The notes under the pieces are model-generated. The model had not been told where the DNA came from. It did no database searches and saw only the letters and a program-made list of their open reading frames with translations. The position numbers were made by a program, and so were the translations under genes. 43,889 bases of DNA from UBA8524 sp964215915 (lineage in GTDB: Bacteria; Bacteroidota; Bacteroidia; UBA8524). Shown here in pieces: positions 17,011 through 25,824 of this stretch (within the stretch, counting starts at the first letter, position 1; every line of letters begins with the position of its first letter). The stretch lies in assembly GCA_964215915.1 (NCBI GenBank), contig CAXPEB010000103.1, positions 1 to 43,889 of the forward strand, written 5' to 3'.

Positions 17011-18043
17011 TCGGTAAGGTTTTTCGTATTACCCACCATTTGATCACTACGTAGAGTGACGCCAGAACGGTTAAAAGAATAATGGCCTGAGCTAAACTCA
17101 CCTCGTTATGGAGCACCCGGTAATTGATCAGGATTTGAATGAGAGCATATAGGGAGGCTACGCGTAAGTGCGGCCATCCCAATTCATTGCTCAAATACTG
17201 GTACAAGTGTTTTCGGTGGGCTTTGAAAATATTCTCACGTTGCCAGAGGCGTTGAATAATGGTAAAAATACTGTCAATTCCATACATGCTTAGCATGAGG
17301 ATATACTTCCATTCCAGAAGTTGATTTTCCTGAACAGCTGATTCCGTACTTGCCGGAAAAGAGTTGCCGAGCATTAATGATAACAGGAAAAATACCATCA
17401 GGTATGCCAGGGAAACACTACCTACGTCACCTGCAAAACATTTGGCCTTCTTCCTGAAGTTAAAAAAACCGAAAGCCAGTAAAGCGGCAATAAGGAATGG
17501 AAGTGGGTTGGACCAAACCGACTGATCCTCCTGACCCGTAGTCCAGAACCCGGTAAGGGGCAGGAAGAACGAAAGGCCATACAAACCAGTTATTCCGTTT
17601 ATCCCATCCATAAAGTTAATGGCATTAAGTACTCCGATGCAGAGGATGTAAGCCACCAACAAACCGGGAATGGAAAAAGTCGTGAACAAACCCAACTCAT
17701 GAAACATCAGGGTAAAAGCAAGCAAATGAACAGAAAAACGGAACCGGGCACTCAGTCCCCGGATATCATCCCAAAAACTTACTGCTGCAATTGCCGTCAG
17801 CCCAAGAGTCATATAGGGAAAGGGAAAGGGAAAGGGAAAGGCATTGATAACTGCGAATACGAGCCAGGCAAAGGGGAAGATTACCCCACCACCACGAATT
17901 ACAATGGTCTTGTGCGAACTCCTTTCGTTGGGAATATCCAGGATAGCTCGTTTCCTTGCCATTTGGATATAGGTGTAGACCAATCCGGTAAACACCAAAC
18001 CGCAAAGGAGTACGGCAACCCAAAAAGACCAATCACTTAACAT
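16997..18043 (-). CDS. MraY/WecA-family undecaprenyl-phosphate sugar-1-phosphate transferase
   Basis: This 348-residue polytopic enzyme probably starts the glycan by moving a HexNAc-1-phosphate from a UDP-sugar to undecaprenyl phosphate on the cytoplasmic face. The family motifs are present: SFWDDIRGLSARFRF (about 89-103), NAINFMDGINGITG (about 140-153) and FAGDVGSVSLAYL further on. Around residues 69-77 it contains FPFPFPFPY, encoded by a perfect hexanucleotide repeat (17816-17841). The start overlaps the GT2 stop by 11 bases. It could be read as a GlcNAc, FucNAc or QuiNAc transferase; the substrate cannot be told. Confidence 0.92.
   Translation of the reverse strand: MLSDWSFWVAVLLCGLVFTGLVYTYIQMARKRAILDIPNERSSHKTIVIRGGGVIFPFAWLVFAVINAFPFPFPFPYMTLGLTAIAAVSFWDDIRGLSARFRFSVHLLAFTLMFHELGLFTTFSIPGLLVAYILCIGVLNAINFMDGINGITGLYGLSFFLPLTGFWTTGQEDQSVWSNPLPFLIAALLAFGFFNFRKKAKCFAGDVGSVSLAYLMVFFLLSLMLGNSFPASTESAVQENQLLEWKYILMLSMYGIDSIFTIIQRLWQRENIFKAHRKHLYQYLSNELGWPHLRVASLYALIQILINYRVLHNEVSLAQAIILLTVLASLYVVIKWWVIRKTLPNALN
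17816..17841. repeat. (GGGAAA)4.3 hexanucleotide tandem repeat inside WecA-like gene
   Basis: Four exact copies of GGGAAA plus GG run uninterrupted. Because the unit is 6 bp, gain or loss of copies would add or remove Phe-Pro pairs without a frameshift. It encodes FPFPFPFP in a region between predicted membrane helices. Confidence 0.95.
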
Positions 18044-18800
18044 AATACCTTATTACACCGTTTAACATCCACCATGCCGTGTAATATATGGCTTTGATCA
18101 GACCCAGTCCCTGTGTTTCCCTTAGAAAAGACACGTGTTTCAGGATCAGTTTCCATTTATTGCTGGTTGCCGAATGCGGTGTTTGACGGTAATACGCAAG
18201 CACCTGGTCAACGGGATGCGAAACCACCCCGCTTTTGAGGATGCCCAACCAGAGGGCATAATCTTGTTTCCGGCGGTGTTCCGACATATAAAATTTGCCG
18301 ATCGACTCGCAATTGTAAATCGCGGTGAGGCAGGAAATCTCCGTTCTCTTCAACAAGTCGGTATAGGTAACGGGATGGCTGCTAACGTGAAAAACCCGGG
18401 GCATTACCTGGCCATCTGCATACAGGTACCCATACGAAGTATGAGAAAAGTCCCAGTTATGCGTTTCCATCAACCCGATCTGAATGGTCAGTTTTTCCGG
18501 ATGCCAGGTATCATCACTGTCGAGAAAGGCTATATACCGGCCACGTGCTGCAGCTATCCCGGTATTTCGCGCCACCCCGGAGCCCGAATTCTTTTCGAGG
18601 AACACGTTCCTTACCCGCGTATCCATCTCCGCGAACTGCTCCATAATAGCTCTGGATCCATCAGTGGAAAGATCGTCCACCAGGATCATTTCCCAATTCT
18701 GATATTTCTGGTCCAGCACACTGCGTATGGTCGTTTCCAGATAGCGTTCCGCATTGTAAACCGGTGTAATGATCGATACCAGGGGGTGTGTTTCTTTCAT
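18033..18800 (-). CDS. Family 2 glycosyltransferase
   Basis: This 255-residue GT-A fold transferase opens with PLVSIITPVYNAERYL, continues with LVDDLSTDGS for nucleotide binding and has the metal-binding LDSDDTW motif. It probably adds one sugar from a nucleotide-sugar donor to the lipid-linked intermediate at the cytoplasmic membrane. The start overlaps the upstream GT4 stop by 4 bases. Donor and acceptor are unknown. Confidence 0.93.
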   Translation of the reverse strand: MKETHPLVSIITPVYNAERYLETTIRSVLDQKYQNWEMILVDDLSTDGSRAIMEQFAEMDTRVRNVFLEKNSGSGVARNTGIAAARGRYIAFLDSDDTWHPEKLTIQIGLMETHNWDFSHTSYGYLYADGQVMPRVFHVSSHPVTYTDLLKRTEISCLTAIYNCESIGKFYMSEHRRKQDYALWLGILKSGVVSHPVDQVLAYYRQTPHSATSNKWKLILKHVSFLRETQGLGLIKAIYYTAWWMLNGVIRYYVK

Positions 18801-19801
18801 GACTTCCGGGTTATTTCCTGATAAGCATTGACAATTTTCTTTGAAACAATTTCCACGGATATTCCGTCGGAATCAAGCGCCTGCCGGCCATTGCTACGTT
18901 CTCCGGAAGCCAGGACATTCCGTATCAGACCGGAAAGTTCTTCTGCATCATACGCTTCAGAGACATAGCTGTTTTTCACATTTCGCAACCTTTCTTTCAC
19001 GTCTCCGCAGTTCACAGACACTACCGGAAGGTTACAAGCCATTGATTCTTTGACAATATTCGGACTTCCTTCGTGCAGGGAGGTAACCAATAACAGATCG
19101 GAGGCGTTCATGGCAGACCGCACAAATTCAGGAGTTTTTCCGGTAAGGGGAACCAGGACAAACTCCTCCGGACCCTTTTGGTTAAGCTGGGCAATCACCT
19201 TCTCGGCAAGGGGCATGTTCTTCACGTCGGCATTGGCCCTGGGCATGGAAAACAGGATATAGCGCTTCTCCACATCCCATCCTAGTTTCCGGCGTTCTTC
19301 CTCCTGGTCGAGGGGCATGAAGAAAAGGGTATTAACTCCTCGAGGAATCAACCGCACTTTCCGTTTGTCTTTTTCCGGAACAGCTTCCTCCAGGTTCCGG
19401 GAAACGCAGATAATGCCATTAGCCCGACCTGCCGCATACTTGCTCAGTCCCACCGCAAAACTTTCCCGTACCCTCCAGTAAAAGCCCTTATTGGGATGCC
19501 CAAGCAAATCACTGCCGCCAAAGGTTATAACCCAGGGAATGGTACCGGATGCCTGTGCTACCAGCAAGGCAGTGGTGGAGCCGTAATGAACATGGATGAT
19601 GTCCGGATGGAATTCTGCAATTTTTGCTTTCAGTGCTTTTAGGGATTTCCGGAACCCCTTTATGCTGCGCCTTTCTGTGAAATAGTAGATCTCCGTATCC
19701 GGTATGAGGCTTTTCACAGCGGCCACTTCAGTACGGATAAACGTACTCATTTTCAATCCGTCCTCAGTCCTGTTGGCAGGTATTACATAAAGCAGTTTCA
19801 T
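18797..19801 (-). CDS. Family 4 glycosyltransferase (GT-B fold)
   Basis: This 334-residue retaining transferase shows the GT-B layout: an N-terminal acceptor domain with DIIHVHYGSTTALL and WVITFGGSD, and a C-terminal donor domain with EGSPNIVKESMACNLPVV, the E-x7-E type signature of GT4. The YVIPANRTEDG opening supports the chosen start. It lies 5 bp after the methyltransferase gene and overlaps the GT2 gene by 4 bases. Donor sugar unknown. Confidence 0.92.
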   Translation of the reverse strand: MKLLYVIPANRTEDGLKMSTFIRTEVAAVKSLIPDTEIYYFTERRSIKGFRKSLKALKAKIAEFHPDIIHVHYGSTTALLVAQASGTIPWVITFGGSDLLGHPNKGFYWRVRESFAVGLSKYAAGRANGIICVSRNLEEAVPEKDKRKVRLIPRGVNTLFFMPLDQEEERRKLGWDVEKRYILFSMPRANADVKNMPLAEKVIAQLNQKGPEEFVLVPLTGKTPEFVRSAMNASDLLLVTSLHEGSPNIVKESMACNLPVVSVNCGDVKERLRNVKNSYVSEAYDAEELSGLIRNVLASGERSNGRQALDSDGISVEIVSKKIVNAYQEITRKS

Positions 19802-19806
19802 TTTGA

Positions 19807-20769
19807 TCAGGGTCCGGTTTTCCTTGCAATGAAATAAATTGAAGAGGTGCTCAGCGTTTCCTCATCCAGCTTGCGGAATCGGGGTGCCAGTTTACGCTTT
19901 ACCGTTTCCGGTTTTTTGCGGAATGGGTGGAATTCGGTATCCGACCAAAGTTTCGGGTCCATTAGGTTACGGTAATCGATGGCCGTATTTCTGTTGATAA
20001 AAAAGGGCCTCTTTCCCCGCATTACCTTCCATAGCCAATCCGGGTAAGCCCAATGCCCGTCCCATTTAGCCGAGGTACGCATGCTGCCGAGATCCACTTC
20101 ATGAGAAATCCAGCCACCACTTCGAAGATAGCGCCGCATCAACCGAACCGCCTGCGGAACATCATCTACATATTCCAGCATCGATTGGGAAAAGATGAGG
20201 TCTATCGATTCGGGTTCTTCGGAGGATAGATAATCATTCAAAGGGACATATCGGATATAATGCGGATGATAACCGGGATCAAACAGGTGCTCGAGGTCCT
20301 CTGCAATCTTTTCAAACTTCTCTTCAATTCCTTCATCCCGGCGCATACCGGCCAGCAGGTTTTCGATGACCTCCTGGGTTGTTTCAAATACCGGCTTTAC
20401 TTTTTTATTATCCGGTACCGGCTTTCCCGATTGCAGAAGTTCCCGAAACTGCTGTAAAACCCGTTGTGTATTGGCAATGACATTGTACGACAACACATCA
20501 ACGGCTTTATAGGAAGACACCCCTGAAAGGACTGCCATTATTCCAACTCCCAGGCTATCTCCGGGGCCAAGTTCGTATACGGTGCTGCCCTCCTGCTTCC
20601 AACCCTTCCGTAAAAGTTTGTCGAGGTGCTTGGCCCAAACCACCAGGCAATATTCCGCATTGGCCGTTCCCCCGGTATTCTGATAATACTTTCTGAGCAG
20701 GTAGTCCCTAAAAGGCGGGATTTGGGTAAGGAGACCTGCAAGAATTTGTTTGAACAGAATTTTATTCAC
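19807..20769 (-). CDS. SAM-dependent class I methyltransferase
   Basis: This 320-residue protein contains the SAM-binding motif VYELGPGDSLGV (about residues 63-74), an IDLIFSQSMLEYVDD segment and the post-motif LRSGGWISHEVDLG, typical of methyltransferase domains of glycan loci. It may O-methylate a sugar or cap chain growth. The start overlaps the upstream GT4 stop by 8 bases. The substrate is not indicated. Confidence 0.85.
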   Translation of the reverse strand: MNKILFKQILAGLLTQIPPFRDYLLRKYYQNTGGTANAEYCLVVWAKHLDKLLRKGWKQEGSTVYELGPGDSLGVGIMAVLSGVSSYKAVDVLSYNVIANTQRVLQQFRELLQSGKPVPDNKKVKPVFETTQEVIENLLAGMRRDEGIEEKFEKIAEDLEHLFDPGYHPHYIRYVPLNDYLSSEEPESIDLIFSQSMLEYVDDVPQAVRLMRRYLRSGGWISHEVDLGSMRTSAKWDGHWAYPDWLWKVMRGKRPFFINRNTAIDYRNLMDPKLWSDTEFHPFRKKPETVKRKLAPRFRKLDEETLSTSSIYFIARKTGP

Positions 20770-21844
20770 GGTCTTTTATTGACAAGCCAAAATTAGCATA
20801 CGCTTGTAATGTGTTTGTTGCGTATGCCGTCAAAGAAAAAGCAGACTCCGCATATTCAATGGCATTGACGGAGAATTGCTTCAACAAGTCAGGGTCCAGG
20901 AGCAAGCGATTAAGGTGCTGAGCGGCAGCGGTAACATCCCCCCTGGGAACCAAAAACCCGGTTTCACCGTGTTGCACAAGGAAAGAATTATCGCCTACGT
21001 CGGTCGCCACCACAGGTCTTCCCAGGGCAATAGACTCCATTATGACATTGCAGGTTCCTTCAAAATCCGACATATGCAGCATGATCTGCGAAGCCCTGAG
21101 GTAATCGGGAACATTGGTTACTTCGCCGGCAAATGTAATTTGCTTGTCTATTCCCAATTCAGCAGCCTGATTCCGGATTCTCTCCTCCTGGTCGCCGGTT
21201 CCGATAATGGTCATATGCCAGGGATGATTTACCTGTTTCAGAACTTCCAGTACAAGGTCGAAACGTTTGTAGTCCACGATGCGTGAAATGGAAATCAATT
21301 CGGCGACTTCCGGCAGCTGCTCCAGAGGTTGTGCCGGGCTATCGTTCAGGTAACCGTTTCTGACCACCTCTACTTTAGGCGCCCACCACCCGAATACCTT
21401 TTTCAAAGACTCGCCCTGGATACGGCTGTTGGCTATGAGAAGTCTCGGCAGGAGTCCGTTCAGCCAGGCCTTCTTCCAGCCCATACTTCCCGCGTATTGC
21501 CTGAAATCTCCCCTCAGCCCTCCAATACCCATTGTCTTCCTTCCCAGTGTAGCCATCCATACGAAACTATTCACATAAAAGGTAAAGGAATGGACCACAG
21601 CTGCATCCCGGGTCAGGGCTCTCAGGGCCAGAAGCCTTTTGCGTTTTCCTCCTTCCAGAAAAACACAGTTGATACCCTGATCTTCAAATCGTTTGCGAAC
21701 AATTGCAGAATAATTCTCCTTGTTCCATACAATTACTTCACAGGGATAATTTGCGGCACGCAGGGCGATAGTGAGGTTGAGCAATTGACGTTCCTGTCCG
21801 CCATTGTACAATCCGCCAAGTACGTATATGAATTTTGGCTTCAT
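20762..21844 (-). CDS. Family 4 glycosyltransferase (GT-B fold)
   Basis: This 360-residue enzyme opens with YVLGGLYNGGQERQLLNL, a glycine-rich acceptor-side loop of GT4. It has ISRIVDYKRFDLVLE at the interdomain region and the donor-site signature FEGTCNVIMESIALGRPVV. It probably extends the lipid-linked oligosaccharide in the cytoplasm. It is coupled by a 4-base overlap to the polysaccharide deacetylase gene. The donor is unknown. Confidence 0.93.
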   Translation of the reverse strand: MKPKFIYVLGGLYNGGQERQLLNLTIALRAANYPCEVIVWNKENYSAIVRKRFEDQGINCVFLEGGKRKRLLALRALTRDAAVVHSFTFYVNSFVWMATLGRKTMGIGGLRGDFRQYAGSMGWKKAWLNGLLPRLLIANSRIQGESLKKVFGWWAPKVEVVRNGYLNDSPAQPLEQLPEVAELISISRIVDYKRFDLVLEVLKQVNHPWHMTIIGTGDQEERIRNQAAELGIDKQITFAGEVTNVPDYLRASQIMLHMSDFEGTCNVIMESIALGRPVVATDVGDNSFLVQHGETGFLVPRGDVTAAAQHLNRLLLDPDLLKQFSVNAIEYAESAFSLTAYATNTLQAYANFGLSIKDRE

Positions 21845-22668
21845 GGCGAAAGGATATAAGGTGGCTTATGGAGTGGGGAGAATTTGAGTTCCAGGTAGGC
21901 CCTGCCCGCAGAATGCACACTTACCCGGGGTATCGCGAAAGGGTCTCCGTTCTCAAACTGGTCAACGGCAAAAGCCGCTTTAAAATGTTGGGAAACCAAT
22001 TCCCGGTCTCTGTTCCCGAACAACCCTCTGGGATAGGCAAAATACTCCACAGCCTGTCCGGTCTGTTCCCGTAGCCAATCGCGGGAGTCTACCAATTCTC
22101 TGAGCACTTCTTCCTGACTTAGGTCGGGAAGGTCGGGATGGGAAACGGTATGGGCTCCGATGTATACATTGGGGAACCCGGCTACGGCTGCCTTGAGTTC
22201 CTGCAGACTCATGCCATCAAAAAGCTCCTCCGCAATTTCCTCTGGCACCTCTGCCGGGTCGTTCCATTGATAGGCAGCACGTTCCCGTGCAAACCAAAGC
22301 CAGTTATGGGGATCAATGATATGCTGGGTAGAAATAAAAAATAAGGCAGGAATACCCTTCTCATGCAGGTAGGGTATCACATTCCGGTAATTGTTTTTTA
22401 GTCCGTCATCAAAGGTGAGCAATACCCCGCCGGTCTTTCCCGGCTTCAGTAATTCCTCAGGGGTAATAAAGGTGAATCGTTTTTCCAGCCATTCGATGAT
22501 ACGGATAAAATCCTCCATCAGAAGATCCCGCTGTGCCTGGGGGTGTATCCCGAAATGTCGGGCATGAACCCCGTGAAAAAGCGCCACATAATTGCCCTTT
22601 GACATTACCCGTCGTCTCAGTAAACGAGGGATGGGGCTTGCTGCCAACAGTTGATGCGCCAGCCTCAC
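21841..22668 (-). CDS. Polysaccharide deacetylase family protein (NodB/CE4-like)
   Basis: This 275-residue protein has the NodB-type motifs LLTFDDGLKNNY (motif 1, with the metal-binding and catalytic Asp pair) and IGAHTVSHPDLPDL (motif 2, with the two histidines), plus YFAYPRG (motif 3). Such enzymes remove N- or O-acetyl groups from sugars. There is no clear signal peptide, so the site of action may be cytoplasmic or membrane-associated. It sits between a GT4 and the AsnB-type gene with 4-base overlaps on both sides. Confidence 0.93.
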   Translation of the reverse strand: MRLAHQLLAASPIPRLLRRRVMSKGNYVALFHGVHARHFGIHPQAQRDLLMEDFIRIIEWLEKRFTFITPEELLKPGKTGGVLLTFDDGLKNNYRNVIPYLHEKGIPALFFISTQHIIDPHNWLWFARERAAYQWNDPAEVPEEIAEELFDGMSLQELKAAVAGFPNVYIGAHTVSHPDLPDLSQEEVLRELVDSRDWLREQTGQAVEYFAYPRGLFGNRDRELVSQHFKAAFAVDQFENGDPFAIPRVSVHSAGRAYLELKFSPLHKPPYILSP

Positions 22669-24548
22669 GATTCAATCATAAAATGATGGTACCACAGGGA
22701 AAAGTTCAGTACGTGCCAAAGAATGTTTCCATTATTGACCCGGCCACTTTCATGCTCTTTCATCAGCTTCAACACCTCATCGGTATTGAATATTCCGGCT
22801 TGCTGGATGGAACGGTCATTCACCACTTCATAGAAGTAGGAATTGAGCCCTGTTTTCAGCCATTCTTCAAACGGCACCCCAAAGCCCTGCTTCTTTCCAT
22901 ATAGAATCTGATCGGGAACTGTACCTTCCATAGCCTTTTTCAGGAGATACTTCATCGATCCCTGTCTCACGCGCTGATTGATGGGCAAGCTCATGGCAAA
23001 ATCCACCAGTTCATTGTCCAGAAAGGGCACTCTTGCTTCAACGCTGTTGGCCATGGTGGATTTATCTACTTTTTCCAGAAAATCATTCGGCAACACGGAA
23101 AGCATGTCAAAGTAATTCAGGTATTCAAGCAGATCCTTTTCGTTCTTATACGATTTGAATTTTCTCAACTTATCGAAGGCATCTGCTCCATGGGCACCGG
23201 CGATCATTTCCGGATTGAACACCCGGGTCGGGTTATTTGCATAGGAGCCTCCGAATACCAGGCTTCCCACCAATTGCGCCCTATCGCCTGCAGCAAGGTA
23301 GGAAATGGCCCTTTTGTAACGCCTCAGCTTCGGGGAAGAGAATGACAGGCCGGATAGCAGCGGATATACAAGTTTTGCCAGGCCTATATACTTGCTTCCT
23401 CTTTGCAGGTAATTGTAGTAGTAGTATCCTCCGAATAATTCATCGCCTCCGTCGCCTTGTAACACCACCCTGTATTTTCCTTCTATCTGTTTGGTAAGGA
23501 GATAAAGCGGAATGTTAGCGGAATCGGCAAACGGTTCATCATGGTGGAACGCCAGTTTGTTTACCACTTCGCTAAGGTTGCTTGAATCAATATACAACTC
23601 ATGGTGATCGCTGCCCGCCTGCTTGGCTACCAGGGAGGCATTGGGTAGTTCACTGCCTCCTTTTTTATAGAAGTCGAATTCAACGGAAAAGGTGTTGAGC
23701 CTTTTTTCGGAATGACGGGCAGCCAAAAGGGTAAGTGCCGAAGAATCAACTCCTCCGCTCAGGAAAATACAAAGAGGCACATCACTGATCGATTGCCGTT
23801 TTACGGCATTTTCCAGCAGAACGGCGGTCTGACGGATTGCTTCCTCATCACTGATCCGGATCTTACTGATATTCTCCGGAGAATAATATTCAAACGACTG
23901 CATGCTGCCGTCGTTCCTGACCTTCATAAAGGTACCCGGTTTCAGTTTGCTTACATGCCGGTAGACCGTTTCCTCTCCAGCCGGGCTGTTCATCCACATG
24001 AATTCTACAATTGCCTGCGGATTCAGGGTTTTGTCCATCAGTCCTGAAGGAATAAAGGCCTTGATCTCTGACCCGAACAACAGCACCTGATCTTTATGAT
24101 AAACATAAAGCGGTTTGATCCCTAACCTGTCGCGGCACAAGATCAGCTCCTGCTTTTCTTCATCATAGATGGAAATGGCAAATATGCCGTTGAGCCGTTT
24201 GAATGCTTCTTCCCTCCATTGAAAATAGGCGGTAAGCACCACTTCCGTATCCGACTGGGTCTGAAAAGTATGTCCCAGCTCTTCCAGCTCCTTTTTTAAC
24301 TCGGGGAAATTGTAGACCTCACCGTTGTAGGCCATGTACAACCGGTGTTTGGACATCGGTTGGTTGGCCCCGACATGAAGGTCGATAATGCTTAGCCGGT
24401 TATGCGCCATCCCCCAGGTTGGGTTTTCCAGAATTCCGGTATTATCCGGACCTCGGTGGTGCATTTGAAAAGCCATTTTTCGCAAAGTTTCGGCACTGAT
24501 GCTTCCTGCATTGCCATTACCCAGGTGATACCCGACAAATCCGCACAT
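22665..24548 (-). CDS. asnB: Asparagine synthase (glutamine-hydrolysing)-type amidotransferase
   Basis: This 627-residue protein has an N-terminal class II glutamine amidotransferase domain with the nucleophile Cys2 (MCGFVGYHLG), HHRGPDNTG and YNGEVYNF, and a C-terminal ATP-pyrophosphatase domain with FLSGGVDSSALTLLA. It transfers ammonia from glutamine to a carboxylate. In polysaccharide loci AsnB-type proteins are often thought to amidate sugar carboxyl groups (for example of uronic acids) instead of making asparagine. It lies 6 bp from the Wzy-like gene and overlaps the deacetylase gene by 4 bases, so a glycan role is favoured here. Confidence 0.93.
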   Translation of the reverse strand: MCGFVGYHLGNGNAGSISAETLRKMAFQMHHRGPDNTGILENPTWGMAHNRLSIIDLHVGANQPMSKHRLYMAYNGEVYNFPELKKELEELGHTFQTQSDTEVVLTAYFQWREEAFKRLNGIFAISIYDEEKQELILCRDRLGIKPLYVYHKDQVLLFGSEIKAFIPSGLMDKTLNPQAIVEFMWMNSPAGEETVYRHVSKLKPGTFMKVRNDGSMQSFEYYSPENISKIRISDEEAIRQTAVLLENAVKRQSISDVPLCIFLSGGVDSSALTLLAARHSEKRLNTFSVEFDFYKKGGSELPNASLVAKQAGSDHHELYIDSSNLSEVVNKLAFHHDEPFADSANIPLYLLTKQIEGKYRVVLQGDGGDELFGGYYYYNYLQRGSKYIGLAKLVYPLLSGLSFSSPKLRRYKRAISYLAAGDRAQLVGSLVFGGSYANNPTRVFNPEMIAGAHGADAFDKLRKFKSYKNEKDLLEYLNYFDMLSVLPNDFLEKVDKSTMANSVEARVPFLDNELVDFAMSLPINQRVRQGSMKYLLKKAMEGTVPDQILYGKKQGFGVPFEEWLKTGLNSYFYEVVNDRSIQQAGIFNTDEVLKLMKEHESGRVNNGNILWHVLNFSLWYHHFMIES

Positions 24549-24554
24549 GTGGTT

Positions 24555-25802
24555 CTATTGTTTAATTGTACTTCCGTTGGCAGCGGCTCCCGATTGTTTG
24601 ATTTCGGCAACGAGCACCACGCCAAGGGCGATTATGAGAATGATAAACTTGGAAAAAAAGATGTTGTGGTTGGTAAACCCGTACATGAATAAGGCAAAAG
24701 CCAGTAGCCGCACCGTTTCCGAACCCGGCAGCCGCCATTGTTTTTTCTTTGTGACCATAGCCATTCTGAGAAGAAATACCATGTACAGTATGAGTGGAAT
24801 TATTCCGGATTCACCGAGAATGAGGATATAGATATTGTGTGAGCCTACTCCCAGCGATTCGATATTGGAGAATGACTGTATGCCCTGTCCGAATACCCAT
24901 TGATGCCTAAGCTTGTCCAATGCCACTTCCAGGATTTCTGTCCGGTTGGTGGTGATTTCATTGCTAACATTTCCCTTGAAGAACTCCATGATCTGTATCA
25001 ACCGCTTTCCCTGTGTTGCCTCCAGTGAGTCCACCTGGGTGAGCAGGTCCGAGCCTTTGTACACTACTCCTATCATGACGATTGCCAGCAGAAAACGCGT
25101 ACTGAGTCTTCCGCTGGTAATTTCCTTTCGCAGGATCATGATCAAAATCACAATGGCACTGATAATCGCGGTTTTGGAGAAGGTAACAAATACTGCAAAG
25201 CCGGCGAACAGAATCCCAATCAGGCCGAGTCTGCTGTGCCTTTGCCGAAACAGGTAATAGTTCAGAATGATCAATACATTGAACAAAAAGCCGGCATCAT
25301 TGGCATTGGAGATCAGGCCGGAATAGCGGTCGTCTTCGTTGATCAGCCCAAGTCCTCCGGCTGTCAGGTAATCCGCAACCGCAAGAAAGGCATTGATAAA
25401 CAAAATATTCCTTACCAGGCGTATGATCCGGGGTAGTTTGTTCTCTTGTCTTAATTTGGATATGGAATGATAAACTACCACAAAAACCAGGAGGGCAGGC
25501 GTATAATACCGGAAACCCCAATAGGCTGCATCACCTTTTCCGGAGGTCCAGGCCATCAATACCCCCAAAAAAATGAAAGAGACCATGGCCGTTACAAAAG
25601 ACCCCTCAACGGGGCCCATCGCTCTAAAGCTCATTTTGCCCTGATCCAGAAGACGTAAGAATAGCAGGGCAAATACCAGGATCAGAATCAGCACCGAAAA
25701 GACTTCGGCTTCTCCCGTGAGCATAGAGGCATAGTCATTTATCCCCGACAAAAGCAGAAATGCCAGAACGAGAAAGACAAAATAATGCAGCCTCTTTATC
25801 AT
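24555..25802 (-). CDS. Wzy/O-antigen ligase-like polymerase
   Basis: This 415-residue membrane protein has about ten helices and a periplasmic loop with FGQGIQSFSNIESLGVGSHNIYI followed by LGESGIIPLILY, the Wzy_C (O-antigen ligase) pattern. It probably polymerises flipped repeat units or ligates them to a carrier. Only one such protein was recognised in the locus, so it is the best Wzy candidate; distinguishing polymerase from ligase by sequence alone is not safe. Confidence 0.88.
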   Translation of the reverse strand: MIKRLHYFVFLVLAFLLLSGINDYASMLTGEAEVFSVLILILVFALLFLRLLDQGKMSFRAMGPVEGSFVTAMVSFIFLGVLMAWTSGKGDAAYWGFRYYTPALLVFVVVYHSISKLRQENKLPRIIRLVRNILFINAFLAVADYLTAGGLGLINEDDRYSGLISNANDAGFLFNVLIILNYYLFRQRHSRLGLIGILFAGFAVFVTFSKTAIISAIVILIMILRKEITSGRLSTRFLLAIVMIGVVYKGSDLLTQVDSLEATQGKRLIQIMEFFKGNVSNEITTNRTEILEVALDKLRHQWVFGQGIQSFSNIESLGVGSHNIYILILGESGIIPLILYMVFLLRMAMVTKKKQWRLPGSETVRLLAFALFMYGFTNHNIFFSKFIILIIALGVVLVAEIKQSGAAANGSTIKQ

Positions 25803-25824
25803 AGAATGGGACTTTGCCCGGGGC

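Noticed and set aside
18135..18821. Antisense open frame (228 codons)
   Set aside because: It lies opposite the GT2 gene and shows no protein features.
22665..24548. Reading the AsnB-type protein as an exosortase-system amidotransferase of the XrtA type
   Set aside because: That type is known from proteobacterial PEP-CTERM loci; the sequence here shows only general AsnB features, so the more general call was kept.
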